Translations under genes and position numbers: made by a program | Notes under the pieces: generated by a model | The model's input: only the letters and a program-made list of their open reading frames with translations | Told to the model about the DNA's origin: nothing | Database searches by the model: none | Origin: Saururus chinensis | Taxonomy: Eukaryota; Streptophyta; Magnoliopsida; Piperales; Saururaceae | NCBI GenBank assembly: GCA_035235625.1 | Contig: CP141149.1 | Coordinates: forward strand, 3,319,001 to 3,383,000 | Direction of reading: 5' to 3' | DNA length: 64,000 nucleotides | Shown here: positions 61,422 to 64,000 of the stretch, piece after piece | Layout of the letters: each line of letters opens with the position of its first letter | Numbering within the stretch: the stretch's first letter is position 1

Positions 61422-64000
61422 TTCTTTCCCCTTAAAAAAAGAATTTTGTCCCCAAACTTCAGGTAGTCTCATCCACAAATAGCTCTGGATAGGAATGACA
61501 CATTTCAACTTCTGGCTCCCATGTTTGTTCTTCAAAAGCCTGACTCTGCCACAAAACTTTGACCAATGGAATCGTCTTGCTTCTTAAGACTTGATTCTTT
61601 TTATCCAATATTTTCACAGGCTTTTCTGCAAAGGTGAGATCAGGTTATAGCTCAACCAAATTGTGGTCAATTATATGTGATGGATCCTGCATATACTTCC
61701 TCAACATTGGCACATGGAAAACATTATGGACCTCAGCCAAGTTAGGGGGCAAAGCAAGCCGGTAAGCAGCTAGGCCAATCCGTTCAAGGATCTCAAAAGG
61801 TCCAACATAACGCGGACTAAGCTTGCCCCTTTTTCCAAATCGTATAACTCCCTTGGTTGGTGAGACCTTTAGGAATACATGATCACCAATCTGGAATTCT
61901 AACTCCCACCGCCTCTGATCTGCATAATTCTTCTGCCTACTCTATGCCGTCAACAATTTATGTTTGATTTCCTTAACCTTGTCTGCACATTGTTGTATAA
62001 TTTCAAACTTGAAAATCCTCCGCTCACCTACTTCATCCCAGCATGTAGGAGAATAACATGGTCGTCCATAAAGGGCTTCATAAGTTGCCATGTCAATGCT
62101 AGAATGATAGCTGTTATTGTAGGCGAACTCAATCAAGGGTAGGAACTCATCCCAATTACCTTTCCAATCCAAGATGCATGCCCGGAGCATATCCTCTAGA
62201 ACTTGGATGGTACACTTTGACTGGCCATCAGTTTGTGGATGGAAAGCTGTGCTATAATTTAATTTTGTCTCTAAGGCTTCTAGCACACTTTTCCAATATC
62301 TAGAAGTGAAACGTGGATCCCTATCAGAGACAATCGATGTTGGAGTGCCATGGAGTCTCATAATTTCTCTAACATAAAGTTGAGCCAAACCCTCTGGTGA
62401 CTACTTCCACTTGATGGGTAAGAAGTGCACAGTCTTTGTCAACCTATCCACCACAACCCATACTGCACCATTGTGCTTCTGTGTCTTAGGCAGTCCTACA
62501 ACAAAGTCCATTGTGATATGCTCCCATTTCCACTGAGGGATTTCTAAGGGATTCAGTAAACCTGCAGGTCTCTCATGCTCTGCCTTAACCTGCTGGCAAG
62601 TCAAACATTTTAACACAAATTCCCCGATGTCTCTCTTCATGCCTTCCCACCAAAAACTCCGTTTTAAGTCCTGTTACATTTTATTTCCTCCTGGATGTAT
62701 CGTGTATTTGGAATGTTGGGCTTCACATAGTAGTTCCTACCTTAAGTCAGGGATGATGGGAACCACTAGCCTTCCTCTAAAATGCACACCTGCATCAGTC
62801 CCTTGAGAAAACTTCGGTCTTTCTACCAATTTTAGAACCTGATCATTTGTTTGTTGAGCTGCAATGATCCCTCCACAAGTACTGATTGGTTAGAAAAGTT
62901 GGCCAAAATTGGCCTTCCTCTTTTAGAAGGAACTTCAATATAAAGACTGGCCATACTTTGTAACAATTCTCATTCCTTAATCATCATATGAGCCACCATG
63001 GTTTCAGATTTTCTACTTAGAGCATCTGCCACCACGTTTGCTTTTCCAGGGTGATACAAAATTGTAAAGTCATAGTCCTTCAAATACTCAAGCCATCTTC
63101 TTTGCCTCATATTTAAGTCCTTCTGTGAAAACACATACTTTAAGCTTTTGTGATCAGTATAAACTTCGAAAGTTTCACCATAGAGGTAATGTCGCCAAAT
63201 CTTCAGAGAAAAAACCACAGCAGCCAATTCTAGATCATGAGTAAGATAATTCTGCTCATGAACCTTCAATTGCCTAGATGCATATGCTATGACCTTGCCT
63301 CGCTGCATTAACACGCAACCCAACCCCTTACTAGAGGCATCACTGTAAATCACAAACCCCCCTTCCCCTAATGGTAAGGTAAGAATAGGGGCACTGGTCA
63401 GTCTTCTCTTCAAAACCTGAAAATTGTTCTCACATGTTTCATCCCATGTAAACCTAACACCCTTCCTAGTTAGCTTGGTCATGGGTAAGGCCAAAGTAGA
63501 AAATCCTTCAATGAACCTCCTGTAATACCCTGCTAAACCATGGAAACTATGAATTTCAGTAACAGATTTAAGTCTTTCCCATCTCATCACAACCTCTACT
63601 TTTGAAGGGTTGATTGATACTCCCTCCTTGGATATGACATGTCCCAAGAAGTGGATGCTTTCTAACCAAAAGTGACATTTGCTGAATTTAGCATACAACT
63701 TATGCTCCCTCAACACCTGTAATACATGTCTTAAGTGTGCCCTATGCTCTTGAATATAATTAGAATAGATAAGAATATCATCCACAAATACTATAACAAA
63801 ATGATCTAACCATGGCTGATAGATTCTATTCATAAGGTCCATAAAAGTTGCAGGAACATTGAGCAAACCAAAGGGCATCACTAAGAACTCATAATGGCCA
63901 TACCTTTTTCTGAAAGCAGTTTTAGGAATGTCCTCATCCCAAATTCTGAGTTGATGATAGCCAGATCACAGGTCAATGTGAGAGAAGACTTTTGCTGAAT
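61422..64000 (-). mobile_element. Tekay-like Ty3/gypsy pol, 3' part, cut by window end
   Basis: Minus-strand fossil. From the LTR outward: polypurine tract (about 61422-61442), chromodomain end (about 61450-61600, EEQTWEPEVEMCHSYPELF), integrase (about 61900-62640, [20 protein letters not shown] and WVVVDRLTKTVHFLPI), RNase H (about 63000-63400, [17 protein letters not shown]) and reverse transcriptase (about 63400-64000, [10 protein letters not shown]). The 303-codon open stretch at 62970-63881 is the longest uninterrupted retroelement coding stretch in the window, so this copy is among the younger gypsy copies here. It has a few breaks in the visible part. Confidence 0.9.

Overview
This window is nuclear DNA of a flowering plant from a repeat-rich part of the genome. 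The signs are Sirevirus-like Ty1/copia and chromovirus-type Ty3/gypsy retrotransposons nested in one another, a CACTA transposon end, and one intron-containing late embryogenesis abundant (LEA) gene. The species cannot be named from the sequence. The many partial, mutually nested elements and long LTRs suggest a large genome, possibly of a woody plant.

Layout. Bases 1-2266 hold the 5' half of a small Reina-like Ty3/gypsy element on the minus strand. Bases 2267-24608 read as a Sirevirus-like Ty1/copia territory (LTR-like sequence and gag remnant on the left, 3' end, polypurine tract and LTR on the right). It is split by two large insertions: a chimeric double Reina-like element (5335-14949) and a non-coding LTR element with 2.1 kb LTRs (15202-22359). 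The interior of the second carries a tandem series of hairpin units. Bases 24609-28860 are another Reina-like remnant on the plus strand. Bases 29131-34229 are a Tekay/Del-like gypsy remnant on the minus strand. Bases 34225-41307 are mostly LTRs and LTR fragments, including a 3.4 kb LTR with the tail of its pol gene.

Bases 41308-54600 are two head-to-head copia fragments that serve as landing sites for three later insertions. One is a complete-ended element (41612-45724, target duplication CGGCG) that carries pieces of host genes between its LTRs. One is a solo LTR near 47303-48808. One is a 3.35 kb solo LTR (50330-53679, target duplication TAATT).

Bases 54600-58250 are the only island of ordinary host sequence. 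It holds a three-exon LEA gene on the minus strand (55037-57061, 196 residues with a signal peptide), two ACGTGTC motifs upstream of it, and one orphan exon-like reading frame. A CACTA terminus starts at 58251. From 58569 to the window end lies a Tekay-like element on the minus strand: its 2.85 kb 3' LTR, then integrase, RNase H and reverse transcriptase remnants running off the right edge.

The two most interesting signals are the gene-carrying retroelement (stretches resembling organellar ClpB, an NT-C2-type protein and a GRP23-like PPR protein) and the hairpin array inside the non-coding LTR element, whose paired arms change together from unit to unit. All retroelements are treated as fossils and described only by family, extent and parts.
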